Shown here: in pieces, positions 34,782-45,023 of the stretch
Position numbering within the stretch: the first letter of the stretch is position 1
Layout: every line of letters begins with the position of its first letter
Source: Botryosphaeria dothidea
Taxonomy: Eukaryota; Ascomycota; Dothideomycetes; Botryosphaeriales; Botryosphaeriaceae
DNA length: 64,000 nucleotides
Assembly: GCA_011503125.2 (NCBI GenBank)
Contig: WWBZ02000040.1
Location: forward strand, 1,922,001-1,986,000
Direction: 5' to 3'
Notes under the pieces: generated by a model
Databases searched by the model: none
What the model saw: only the letters and a program-made list of their open reading frames with translations
What the model was told of the DNA's origin: nothing
Made by a program: the position numbers and the translations under genes

Positions 34782-37700
34782 CTACATCACCAACCATTCA
34801 TTGGTGACGTTTCTGGCACCTTGGAAATCCTCCGTCAAGGCCAGAATCATCTGAATCGCAAATGCTGCATCTGCAGAAAACTCCTCCACTCCACTCATCT
34901 TCTCCGATCCGCTCTTGGCATGCTCGGCTCTCACCCGCTCCCGGAGAGCCAGTACCCTTTCGTAGGCCGGCAGCGCCAAATGAAACAGTCCAAGCATGTG
35001 CCAAACCCGTGCCACGTTGAACTCCGCCTCCTGCACCTGCAGAGCCATCCCCGACTTGGCTCGCAGTTCGTAGTAACGGTGTAGAAAGGCCAATCCTTGC
35101 TGAATTTGATACTGTCGATTCTCCGATTGCCGCTTCATCGCATGCTGCATATAGGCAATGGCGATTGAGAAGTTCAGCATGGGATCATCCAGCTCAACAC
35201 TGTATGCCCTAAAGTAGTAATTCAGTGCGTTTAGGTACGCGCCGCCGCTCGCAAGTACATGACCATACATGGCGAGGAGAGCTACGTTGATATCTACAAT
35301 GCCTTCGGGATTGCCGTCGCTTTGGCCGCCTTTGGTGTATCCAGAACGTTCTTGGTCCCCGAACTTGTACATGAGACGCGCCCCCTTGTCAAGCAGGGCG
35401 AAATCCATTGCTTTGATGAGACGGAGGACGAACTTTTGGGACGGTCCACCGTTGTACCAAGAACGATGACCCGAGTACAGGCGGTTGATGAGTCCAAAGA
35501 GCCGATAGGCATCGTTCGAGTATGGATGTTGCTTGATGAGGTAACGGCAAGCATTGCAGAGGTGTTCCTCGTCTCGAAGAACAAGAGCGCATGCTATAAC
35601 AAGTCAGCTGGAGGCAAATGTGTAGACTGCAGAAAAACTTACCCAACCAGCAAACGTGGATGTGATGCTCACGTTTGCTGTCGTGATGGAAGATGTTGGC
35701 GTTGGCAGCGGACTGTATTATGGTCCAACATCGGCTATTCTTGTTGTGTTTGGCCAGCAGTAGAGCGTAGCGGCAGAATATGTCAAGCCACTCGTCAAAC
35801 GCAATGTCATGGAAGTCCTGAGGGGATTGCTCTGCAGCTTCAAGATGCGAGCTGGGATCACCTATAACGGTCTGTCAGTATGCTCCAAACGTATGACAAA
35901 CTGAGACCTACCCTCTGAAGCACCCTCGCGATTGGACACCGTAGCCAAGTATGCCAGTGCAGATTCCTTCATCCTGAATTGACTACCCTTGCGGCCAATA
36001 TACCCCACGAACTTGACGTGCTTGTCCCTCCTTGGATAGAAAGCCTCCATCCTGCGGAACTCATCGACCATCTCGCTAGCATTCTCCATGTAGATTGCTG
36101 TGGCATCTTCATCGCCTTCATCTACAGCATCCTCAATGCTTTTCAATTCCTGGTACATCTCACGTATGGCCCTGTCACGCTGCTGTGCTCCTTCCAATTT
36201 CTCCCTCTCCGCGTCAAGGAGTCCACGAAGTCGACGTCTGGGTTTCGGTTCTTTGTTTTCCTTCGGTTCCCTCGGCTTGTTCAAGGATTTTTTCGGTTCC
36301 AGAGATTGTAGTGTGGTTGGTTTGGGTGCGAGCTCTCGAAGAACTGCTGGCCGTGGAGGCCTGGCAGGTTTAATCGGTGGTGGCTTCTTCGTGAGGTCTC
36401 TCGGCTGCGTTGGCCTTTGTGTTGGCAGCTGTACGTTCAACTTGGCTCTTCTGACGAGATCAACACCACCCTTTGCTACTACATCCTGTGCAATGTCATT
36501 GCATCTCTGCATCATACCCCAGTCTTGGAAGAACCTAGCAACTTGAACGCGAGCTGATAGGTCTGTTCCAGCAACATCTAGAGCCTCCTCAATGGACTTT
36601 TCCGCTTCTGCCTCGTTCTTGAGGGCCCAATGACATGCCGAAATGGAAATCAGAAGAGCAGTCTGCGGAACTTCCGGAACATTTCGTAGTGCCTTGTAGT
36701 ACCGTAGTGCTTGTGCGTGGTTGCCAGACATCGTCAGTGCATCGGCGACTTCTCTGAATAGATCATCAAAGTCAAAGACAGGCGCCGTTTCCGAATCATC
36801 CTCAGGCTCGAGTTGTTCGAAATGGGCCTAGATAACCGTAAGATAGAAGTTCAATTACATGTCAGGACGACAATACTTACTATTGCCTCATTGAGGTGAG
36901 CCGGACCCATCGCAAGGCGGAACATGCCGAGTTTGACTCTGATTTCGAGCGGCAAGCCAGCACCATAAGAAGCCCTATCATGCTTACCTGAAACAAAGTA
37001 TGGCACTTGCATTCTTCGAGGCTCGTCTTCCATATCCCACTCACGATCATCGAACTGATCATCCCAGAAAGTTTCCTCTTGCCGTCCCAAGATCCACCTC
37101 GCGCCAGATCGCAAACGGGGAATGGTGCTCTCGTACTTCTTCTGCGTTTGCATCAATTCCAGGTAGCTGTTCAAGATCTGCCAGTCGAGCTGGCTGTATT
37201 CGTCCCGCTGGAAGTTCATGTGATACTCGATGGCCTTTTCGAAAGGTTCGACAGCTCTTTCCGCCTCTTGAGTGACGGCACAAAGCTCGGCTAGTTGCTG
37301 GATGCGGTCCAAGTCGTATTCATGACCCTCAATCTTCAGCATCATCTCCAACTCGGACTTTGCCTGACCCTTGTGATCGAATCGGAGCTGGAATTCCAGT
37401 CTCCGACAACGAGCTTCCCAATCATTTGGATCAATGCGGATGATCTGGCTGTAGCATCTGTGTGCCCACTCAAGACGAGCCCTTTCATCGCCATCCAGAT
37501 CAAGGACCCTTGATGCAATCTTGTGCCATAGATTGACATCCCTTTGGAGGACAGCACCCATCGAGAGCACGTGGACGGATTCTTCATATTGGCTTCTGGC
37601 GTACAGAATCTCGGAGAGGAGGTTGTAAGAGGCAAAGACCTCTGGGTTGATCTTGATGGCATCACCGGCATGTTTCATGGCAGCCTCAAGGTCGTCGTTG

Positions 37701-38398
37701 ATCCATGAATTCGTTGCTCGGGCAAGCGTGTTCTTGAACTCCGGTCCGGGATCTTTGGCTTCTCGTGGACCTCTCCTTCTACCTCTTGGAGCACCACGCG
37801 GTCTCCCCTCGCCATCATCTGCAACAGCTCTGGCTCGACCACGGCCACGACCGCGACCGCGACCACGGGTACCCTTTGCGGTGCGTCCTCTTCTCCGACC
37901 ACGGCCTCTACCACGACCTCGACCTCGCGGAGCCTCGTCAATTTCGAAATCAGAATCCACACTATCGTCCGACAGTTCATCAGGATCAGCATCTTCGTCA
38001 GAACCATCGGGGTCAAGGTAGGCAGAAGGACCTTGGGCTTCGGGCAATTCGGCATGGAGAACGAGTTCTTCATTCATCATCATGTCGTCGTCCGTGTCCA
38101 GCATGTCATCTTCATGGTTGGCAGCCCATCCGGTGGTGAAGGGTGACTGATCCTGGCCGTTTTCATGGTATTGGATGTCTTCCATGGCCGGGATAAAACC
38201 CTCATGGACAATGGGACCTTGGCCATAGTAACCTTGCTCGGAAGGGTAATGAGCTTCAGCGCTATGAGAAGGATATGCACCCAAGTCGGGACTGCCGTAG
38301 CCGGGCGGCAACATGGCGGCGAAAGGATTGTGTTGCAAATCCTCGGGATCATATTGGTCGGGCGGCGCTGGGTAGTAGTTCTGGTCGAAATTGTCCAT
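34782..38398 (-). CDS. TFC4: TFIIIC TPR subunit (Sfc4/Tfc4, GTF3C3 type)
   Basis: Exons 36881-38398, 35912-36827, 35643-35861 and 34782-35593 (minus strand) encode 1154 aa. This subunit of RNA polymerase III factor TFIIIC binds the A-box side and recruits TFIIIB. An acidic N-terminal region ([20 protein letters not shown]) with a long Arg-Gly stretch precedes the TPR array, which starts near ALARATNSWINDDLEAAMKHAGDAI and SYNLLSEILYARSQYEESV. A charged Lys/Pro/Arg spacer (TKKPPPIKPARPPRP) lies between the two TPR blocks, as in yeast Tfc4. The last exon retains clear TPRs (LNALNYYFRAYSVELDDPMLNFSIAIAYMQHA) and ends GARNVTNEWLVM, matching the family's conserved C terminus. The three introns are 53, 50 and 49 nt. 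Confidence 0.92.
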
Positions 38399-39158
38399 TG
38401 TGGGTGGTGGATGGTGGTCAGCCCACCGCGCACAGTCCAGGTAGCGTCCGTTTTTTGCGGCGAGGGTTCATAGGTTAGGCCAGCGCAAATGTTGCGTTGG
38501 AGGCAGGCGGGCGGGCAGGCATGTGAGGAAGAGAGTAGCGGAAGAGTAGCGGATCAAAAGTCGTAGCCGACGCGATGCATGAGTCATGTGCGCCGCTCAA
38601 CGTCCCTCGACAACTTAGTCATCGACCCAAAGGCTCCAACTTCAACCAGGGTGAAGCCCGCAGTACTAAACCCGTATAGTTGACTGCCACAATGCGCTGT
38701 CTTTCATTCGCCTCATGCGTTCGGACATGCTGCTGATCAGCTGAATGCCTATCGAACCTCATCTACTTTGGCGCAATGACTCCTGCCTTCTTTCCCGACT
38801 GATTGCTCTTCTCTCCTCGGTAGCACCTACTGATTCAGTAATCTCATAACCGGCTGTGAACATGTTGTTCATTTATAGGTCAGAGAGCTCGGAGGCGGCT
38901 ACAGTTGTAACATGAACAGCTTTGTGGAGAGATCAGAGCTTACTTTTGTCCGGTCAAGCACTTCTGCATTCTATCCGTGAAGGACCATCAGCACTGGTGC
39001 TTGGATGCGGCTCATCTTCGCTCCTTCCCTTCCATGGGTGTAGTCGGAGTTCTTTGGCCGCATTCGACGGTCCTCTGCCTTCTTTGTGCTACATTTCCGC
39101 ATACACACCACCAAGGACACTCCTTTCTTCACATTTTAGCTACCACCCACCGCCCGGA
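38399..39158. other. Intergenic, divergent promoter region
   Basis: This lies between the TFIIIC gene (-) and the possible secreted-protein gene (+). No motif assigned. Confidence 0.45.
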
Positions 39159-39602
39159 ATGTTCACCCTCAGCAGACTTCTGATTCTCGGGGCAGCATGC
39201 CTACCGTGTGTGTTTGGAGGACCTATCCTTGACCGACGCACCCTCGCCCAACTGCAGTCACCTCTTCTTTACAAAGACCGGCCACTTCCACCACCTCCGC
39301 AGCAGTTACATGAAATTCCGCCGCATCTTCGATCACAGTCAGCACCACGGATTAACACTCACGATTTCGTTATACTGCAATTTAAATCCAGCGGGGGATT
39401 TCCTGGAACTTCCGTCGCTCTCCCACTCAGAAGGCGCATATCGCCTTGTACGAACAACCTCCGTCTGGACCGGCCTAAGCTGACTATGAAGCAGACGATA
39501 TACAAGAGCTTCCGTTGTATCCCAGAGCTGCTAGCATTCTGGCGACATCAGGACAACCACATGTCCAGCCACAGGCGACGGGCTCGATCATCGATCGGAT
39601 AG
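39159..39602 (+). CDS. Possible small secreted protein (hypothetical)
   Basis: From the ATG at 39159 the frame encodes 147 aa. The start, MFTLSRLLILGAACLPCVFG, looks like a signal peptide with likely cleavage before GPILD, followed by a basic, Pro-rich chain (RPLPPPPQQLHEIPPHL). No known domain is seen. The model is uncertain: other frames in the same DNA also look protein-like (39208-39483, ending TTSVWTGLS, and 39515-39790, with DEMGRDFRRYKSLDSNGEWS). A 47-nt intron with GTACGA donor, CTGAC branch and CAG acceptor could be cut near 39449-39495 and would change the frame. The gene may therefore be longer and spliced, or a decaying pseudogene. Confidence 0.4.
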   Translation: MFTLSRLLILGAACLPCVFGGPILDRRTLAQLQSPLLYKDRPLPPPPQQLHEIPPHLRSQSAPRINTHDFVILQFKSSGGFPGTSVALPLRRRISPCTNNLRLDRPKLTMKQTIYKSFRCIPELLAFWRHQDNHMSSHRRRARSSIG

Positions 39603-40141
39603 TCTGCCTTGTGCATCCCCTTGTCGACGTTGACGAGATGGGGAGAGATTTTCGGCGTTATAAATCACTCGACTCTAATGGCGAGTGGTCACTCTGGTTC
39701 AGACATCGAGACGGGATGGTTGATTTCGAAAATTCAGACGAGCGTTGGTTCCTTGGAGGTCGTCCGGTTGAGTCCTACGAATGCTATTGAGACGTGAAAC
39801 ACAGGAATAATGCTCTGGTAGACTTTGATGTGAGGGGAATTCTCTTTGGAGGAGTTTATTTCTACAGTAGATTCGCTGCTGTTAAAATAGATCCCCGCTG
39901 GGGCAAGATCCTCGAATTCGCTCGTCGTGAAGTCTGTGATAAAGTTGGTCAATCAGCTAGCATGATCCCTGAAGGCTCGACCACGAGTAATAGAAAAAAG
40001 TGATGGTTTCGTCATCTCGCGAAACAACATTGCTGTTGAGCTTGCAGTCTAGAATGGACTTTCAAAAGTGGGATACAAAAACAAGGCCCTGCTGTCTATT
40101 TTGCCCCAAACGCCACCCAAATGCCCAGACACAGATTAATC
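39603..40141. other. Intergenic, possible extension of secreted-protein gene
   Basis: The plus-strand frame 39515-39790 lies partly here and could be a C-terminal exon of the preceding gene. Otherwise nothing is recognised before the 3' end of SYS1. Confidence 0.35.
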
Positions 40142-40819
40142 CTACACGTTTTCGTCCGCTTCTTTGATTGGGACCATCTCGTATTGCCCTCTTCCGCGTC
40201 CTCTTCCGCGTCCGTAGCTTGTACTCTCGTCTTCTTGCGAGGACTCGTCTGGAGCATCGACACGTTTGGAGGGCCGACTGGGGCCGCCGCCACCACCGAA
40301 GTTGATGGGCTGTAGTTCTCTCCACTGGCAGCTCCAGATTCCCAAAAATGTCATCAGAGCAGCGCTTGCCAACTGTACGGCCCACCACAGCCAGTGCGAG
40401 GGTATCGAATGTGAATAGAGCGAGGTAACGATGAGATGGAGAAAGTGGACCGTGAGGGCGAAATCAGGGATGAGTTTGGATCGGGCGACCAGGAGCAGCA
40501 GGTATATGACGCTGGGGAGAGGAGCCACGTTAGCTGCGGTTGCCAGGCAGAAGCGTGTCAGGGGAGCGTACCATATCAAGCTGTTGAGCATCCATACGAG
40601 CCCCAGCATCCAGCCAACAGTCACGTCACCGCGCAGACTGCGCCAGCTGAGCAGCAGGTCGAGGCTGACGTCGCGGCCGGCGACTAGGGCGGTGAAGACG
40701 ATCAGGATCGCGGCGGAGACATAGTAGGCGAGCTGAAGGAGCACAATCTGGGTCAAGATGCGCAACGGGGCGACATCAGCGAGCGCGCCGGGCCTTGGGG
40801 GTCGACGGCGGCGAGCCAT
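40142..40819 (-). CDS. SYS1: Golgi membrane protein Sys1
   Basis: Exons 40572-40819 and 40142-40511 (minus strand) encode 205 aa. Sys1 is a four-helix Golgi membrane protein that recruits the Arl3/ARFRP1 GTPase to the trans-Golgi. Family signatures are clear: ILTQIVLLQLAYYVSAAILI, DLLLSWRSLRGDVTVGWMLG, LLLVARSKLIPDFALTVHF and LWWAVQLASAALMTFLGIW followed by CQWRELQPINFGG. The 60-nt intron (GTACGC...CCCAG) contains no stop and is a multiple of three, so the unspliced frame is open and would be 20 aa longer, but splicing restores the expected LNSLICVIYLLLL helix. The cytosolic tail carries a GRGRGRGRG stretch. It is divergent from COA6. Confidence 0.93.
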   Translation of the reverse strand: MARRRRPPRPGALADVAPLRILTQIVLLQLAYYVSAAILIVFTALVAGRDVSLDLLLSWRSLRGDVTVGWMLGLVWMLNSLIWYAPLTRFCLATAANVAPLPSVIYLLLLVARSKLIPDFALTVHFLHLIVTSLYSHSIPSHWLWWAVQLASAALMTFLGIWSCQWRELQPINFGGGGGPSRPSKRVDAPDESSQEDESTSYGRGRGRGRGQYEMVPIKEADENV

Positions 40820-41147
40820 GCGTAGGCCGCTATGCGAATCTCATTTGTTGAAGGACTGGCGAGGGGGGAGAGAGTTGTGAGTGAGTGAGGCGGTAGCTGG
40901 CGCGCAACAATGAAGCGTCGGCCACGCAGCACCTCCGAGCGCGCGCGCAGGCTGCTGACTTAGCCGCCCGACCCGTCAGCCTCAGTCCCAGCCCCAGCCC
41001 CAGGCCAGGCCAAAGTCAACGGCCAACCACGGAACGTCGGCGCCCGGCATCTTGGCGTGTTCGTCATAACTCCCGGAGCTCAAGTTCTGCTATCCACTGC
41101 GCGTCGCCTCACTACGTCCCTGCCGACTCTCTGCCACAACAAACGCC
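40820..41147. promoter_or_regulatory. Shared SYS1/COA6 promoter
   Basis: This 328-bp GC-rich gap between divergent start codons contains a CAGCCC-type short tandem run near 40980-41005. No factor site is claimed. Confidence 0.5.
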
Positions 41148-41544
41148 ATGGGTTGGTTCTCCTCCTCGACGCCTACCGGGCCCAAGCCTTCCTCCGACGG
41201 GGCCTTTGAGGCTCCCGACCGTTCCAGCCGCGCGCAATGCTGGGAGGCGCGCGACACCTTCTTCCAATGTCTCGACCGCCACAACATCATCGACAGCGTC
41301 ACCAACAAAGACGAGGCCGCTGCACACTGCGGCCGCGAGGACAAGGCATTTGTGCAGAATTGCGCAAGCAGCTGGGTGAGCTGAGCTGAGCTGTCACATG
41401 ATGAACGATCGGCGGGCAGCACATGCTAACGGCCGGCAGGTGCAATACTTCAAGAAACGACGAGTCGTCGATCACAAGAAGGAGCAGACACTGAAACAGC
41501 TCCAGGCTGAAGGTGCGAGGCCGCTGCCGCAGAGCCAGTCTTGA
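41148..41544 (+). CDS. COA6: Cytochrome c oxidase assembly factor 6
   Basis: Exons 41148-41375 and 41440-41544 encode 110 aa. Coa6 is a twin-Cys protein of the mitochondrial intermembrane space that helps deliver copper to the Cox2 CuA site. The CX9C-CX10C pair that defines the COX6B-like CHCH fold is present: Cys31 and Cys41 in CWEARDTFFQC, Cys61 and Cys72 in CGREDKAFVQNC. After the second helix comes SSWVQYFKKRRVVDHKKEQ. The 64-nt intron splits right after the last helix and is supported by GTGAGC and a GCTAAC branch site. Confidence 0.93.
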
Positions 41545-42773
41545 GGGTGGTGGGGCGCATTGTACGATCACAGAGTGCAGCAAGCAATTAGTAAGGAAAC
41601 TCTCTCCTCGGAATCTGGCTGGGCGGAGTCGGTGTGGGATTGTAGCATCTTTATTATGTGGCGAAGGGTGACTGCGTAGATGCGGGAAGTTGCTTCTCGA
41701 ATTCGTTGTCTGAAACTCATGCACGCTGCGGCTGCGGCGGACGTGGCGCCAGTGACTTGTCACTCACCGGCACCGGCCCGCGGCCGGGCTGCATGTCTTT
41801 CTGTGCTTGCAACACCTCAACGGCGACAAGTTGGCTGAATCGACTCTCGGCTTGATGCAGTATCACGATCCGGCGCATGCAAAAGCCTCTCTTGTGCGGA
41901 GTCAGTTCCGCCGAATATGCAGCATGCGGCGCCATCTACGTGAGTTTGGCCAGCGCGCATGCATGGCTGAAGGAAAAACACCCGAGATCCTGCACCTGCG
42001 AGAATCCAGGGCCCATCTGCCGGGGCGTCGGCCGCTTTGCTCCACTGCTAGCGGGCAAGCCCGGTCTAATCCCATCTTTCACATCCCAGCGCGTCACCAT
42101 CTCCTTCTCTATCATTGTGGTGAGCGCCCGTCTTGCACGAGGTCTGTTTCACAAGTATTGCAACCTGCCATCACCATGTGCTGGTCGAAGCGTTCGTCTT
42201 AACGTGAATGCAATCAGGGTTTCTGGCAACACTTTTATCCGGAGGAATGCTTCAACTCCACATGTGCATTTGCGCTTACCGTTGCGGTACTTCTGGGACT
42301 GCCCTCGGGCCCGACAGACCAGCCCTCTCCTGGCAAGCGCAGAGACAGATACAGGGGTCCCGAACCTTATCTCAAGGGCGTGGCGGCGTCAGAAGCGGGG
42401 CTGCTGGGATTACTCTCGGGGAATAGGCTTGCGATCCGCTCGTCTGTTGGACAAGATCACCCGTGTCCCTGTTCTGCAGTGCCGACGCCACTATTTCATA
42501 CTCGACGCTTTTCCTTGCGTCGCGCTAAACCCATTGTACAGGCACGCAGACGCCGTATGACGTGAAGCCAAAAGCTTGGAGTTCCATTTCACTACCGACC
42601 ATCTGGCCTAATACTTTTTGGAATCGAATTGATTGCAGGATTTGGACCACGACCGAAAAAGGGAGCGCCAGCGCCTGAACGTTGAGACCTTGGCATGACG
42701 CCAGAAATGACCGAAACAATCCATCCCACTCGCCCGACTCTGACCGATGAACATGTCCCGTTGTCCGTTGCAA
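41545..42773. other. Intergenic, 1.2 kb, convergent
   Basis: This lies between COA6 (+) and the PARG-like gene (-). A 227-aa plus-strand frame (41877-42560) exists but has no recognisable domain and looks like a chance frame (rich in Arg, Ser, Cys and Leu). Confidence 0.45.
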
Positions 42774-43715
42774 CTACCGGTACGCTGTTCTGAAGACGTT
42801 CGAGGGATCAAATTCACGCCTGAAGACTTCGTGTTCGGAAGTGCCCCCCTTGGCGTTTCCCGGTTGATTTGTCTCGATGGCGAAGACGACGTTGAGGAAG
42901 GCACCCTGAAACTCCTTTTCGTGGAACAGAAGGCTTTTCCACATCCTCGCCACCTCCGCAGCAGGGTTGCGGAAAATAGGGCCAACGCCAAATGCACCCA
43001 GACAGATGTCCTTGTGCCCCCATGCAGCAGCGATGCGCAAGACAGCACGCATCTTGTCGAGCATGAGCTCCCGCTCCTGCTCAAACGAATATTGCGTACC
43101 GCTCTCGTCAAGCTTTGGGCGTCGTACGGGGGCAACCGAGATGACAGGTAGGGCTCTGAACTCCCTCCAGAGCTGATATGACTCTGGCCCGTCTCGGTAA
43201 ACAACTGCCACAGCGTTAGTGGGGACACCTGTAGCTTGATTGCAGGTTTGTAACTCACCCACTGACGGAGAGTATATACCACCTCTTTGCGGTATGGGGT
43301 AATGACCGTGACTAGCCGACGAGTAACCTGACCAGGGAGTTACCAGCGTGTGAACGAGATTACTTCTTCGGGCAAAGCATTCTTCGGGAGCAAGTAAGCC
43401 GGACTCCCAGTCACCTCCTGCACGCTTCTCGTTGGCCATATTGACGACAGGCACGCGCTGTGCCGATGACGGTATCGTGCCATTTTGGATGCCGTACTGG
43501 TACCAGTCGAGGGCCACGTCCACCGGATCACCGTCAATGACGGCAACGCGCAGTCTTTGCTTCGACCTGCCGTCCGGTCGAACAGGGTATTCTGCGCTGT
43601 CTGAGACGAGGATGGACCGTGCGGGGTACTCGGGCATGCGCTTCTCGATGTAAGGAATATAAGTCTTTTTGGCCTCAGCAGCAATCTCCGAGGGCTTGGG
43701 TTTTGCTTGAGGCAT
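42774..43715 (-). CDS. PARG-like macrodomain protein (TIGR02452/DUF2263)
   Basis: Exons 43259-43715 and 42774-43204 (minus strand) encode 295 aa. Members of this microbial-type PARG family have a macrodomain fold and are proposed to remove ADP-ribose. The key block reads VVNMANEKRAGGDWESGLLAPEECFARRSNL, shown here for orientation by its parts: NMANEKRAGGDW, then LLAPEECFARRSNL, with the Gly-rich loop and adjacent Glu pair expected to bind and hydrolyse ADP-ribose. Further conserved parts are RGGIYSPSVVVYRD and GHKDICLGAFGVGPIFRNP. The 54-nt intron has an ACTAACG branch site and keeps the frame open if retained. The first GG is followed by Asp rather than a third Gly. The ATG at 43715 gives the usual MPQAKPKPSEIAAEAKKTY start. 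Confidence 0.85.
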   Translation of the reverse strand: MPQAKPKPSEIAAEAKKTYIPYIEKRMPEYPARSILVSDSAEYPVRPDGRSKQRLRVAVIDGDPVDVALDWYQYGIQNGTIPSSAQRVPVVNMANEKRAGGDWESGLLAPEECFARRSNLVHTLVTPWSGYSSASHGHYPIPQRGGIYSPSVGELQTCNQATGVPTNAVAVVYRDGPESYQLWREFRALPVISVAPVRRPKLDESGTQYSFEQERELMLDKMRAVLRIAAAWGHKDICLGAFGVGPIFRNPAAEVARMWKSLLFHEKEFQGAFLNVVFAIETNQPGNAKGGTSEHEVFRREFDPSNVFRTAYR

Positions 43716-45023
43716 TTTGAAATCAAAGTAAAGTAGGGAGTGCTCTTGGAGGCGGGAGAGGACGAGCACAGGGCAGTGGGGGAGGGGAAAGGAGGAGAGC
43801 ATCGAGGTATCTCAACGGAATCTATATGTCTTGACGGGTGGTTTCGCAGAATAGAACGGAAGGCAAGGAGCAGATGTGGGATTATGGCAACCAACACCAG
43901 CAAGGTGGTATAGCAGCAGAGAGCAGCGAATGGGAAGACAACGCGCAGCGTCCGACTGGCGATGTAATAATGCATCGGATGCTTGTGCGGCTGACAAGCG
44001 CAGGGCCACCCATCGGATCTTGATACTGTACCTGTGTTCAAGGTCTGCACAACAGCGTTCAGCGAAGCTTTCCTGGCGCCGGCTGCCGTGGCTGCACGCA
44101 AGCAGACGTCCCACCCCGGCAGGGGCGCGGCGGGACGGCAAACAACGGCAGCGCAGCGGGAAACAGTCGACGTGTGTCAATGAACTTGCGGCGTGCAGAC
44201 CAGGGGCCCAGAAGAAGGAAAGACGATCGTGGGATCCCGGCAGAGGTCATCATAGATCTGAACCAGGCGGTGGTACTCGCAGCGCGGGAGGACGGGTTGG
44301 GAGCTAATTAGCAGGAAGCCAGACGCAGGAAGGAGATACACGAGGACTTTTGCAGGACCGATCATGCAGCCGGCAGCGACACGTCCACCGCCGACTGCCG
44401 TGCGAGGAGGCGGCGCTGCTGCTGATGCCGGCGGGCTGCCTGGCGAGGACTGGGGAGGAGTGAGTTGCCGGGCTCACGGGACGCCACGACTCGGGCTGTC
44501 AGCCCTGCCAGATGTCGGCAGCGACGACGGGCCGGCGACTGGCGCCGTCCATGGCTGCTTGCCGCGTAGGTACCAGAGACCAGCTCCTCAGCAGCCGGGC
44601 CGACAGCCACGGTGCGGCGAGCTCTGAGCGGCGAGCATCGAGGGCGGCGGGTCGAGGGCGTGGGCGAGGTGTGCAACGCGGTCTGGTCTGGTCTGCGCAT
44701 GTCTGTAGCTGTGCGACGCAACGAAACACGAAACACGGCGACAGCAGAGAGGCGACGTCGTACGCAGGAACGAACACGTTGTTTTTGGCGGGCGCATGCG
44801 GGCTGGCGGCGGTGTTGGCAGGCTGCTGAGAAAGACCCCTGCTGTTTCGGCCGGGCTCGGCGTCGCTTGCTTGGGCCTGGCATGTGTCCCTCGACCTGGC
44901 ACCGCGCTGCAGGAACAGCAGCAGCATCAGCTTTGCTCCCAGCCAGCCCAGTCCAGCCCAGCAAGCACAGCACAGCAACCGCCTGTCGCCCGCCGCCCCG
45001 AGCCCCTCGCCGCTGCTTCAGCC
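43716..45023. other. Divergent intergenic region, 1.3 kb
   Basis: This lies between the PARG-like gene (-) and mitochondrial AsnRS (+). It is GC-rich with many overlapping open frames on both strands but no coherent domain. The end shows GCCCAGC-type short repeats (about 44935-44965). Confidence 0.45.

Noticed and set aside
41877..42560. 227-aa plus-strand frame between COA6 and the PARG-like gene
   Set aside because: It has no domain, its composition looks random, and it lies in the convergent 3' region of two good genes.
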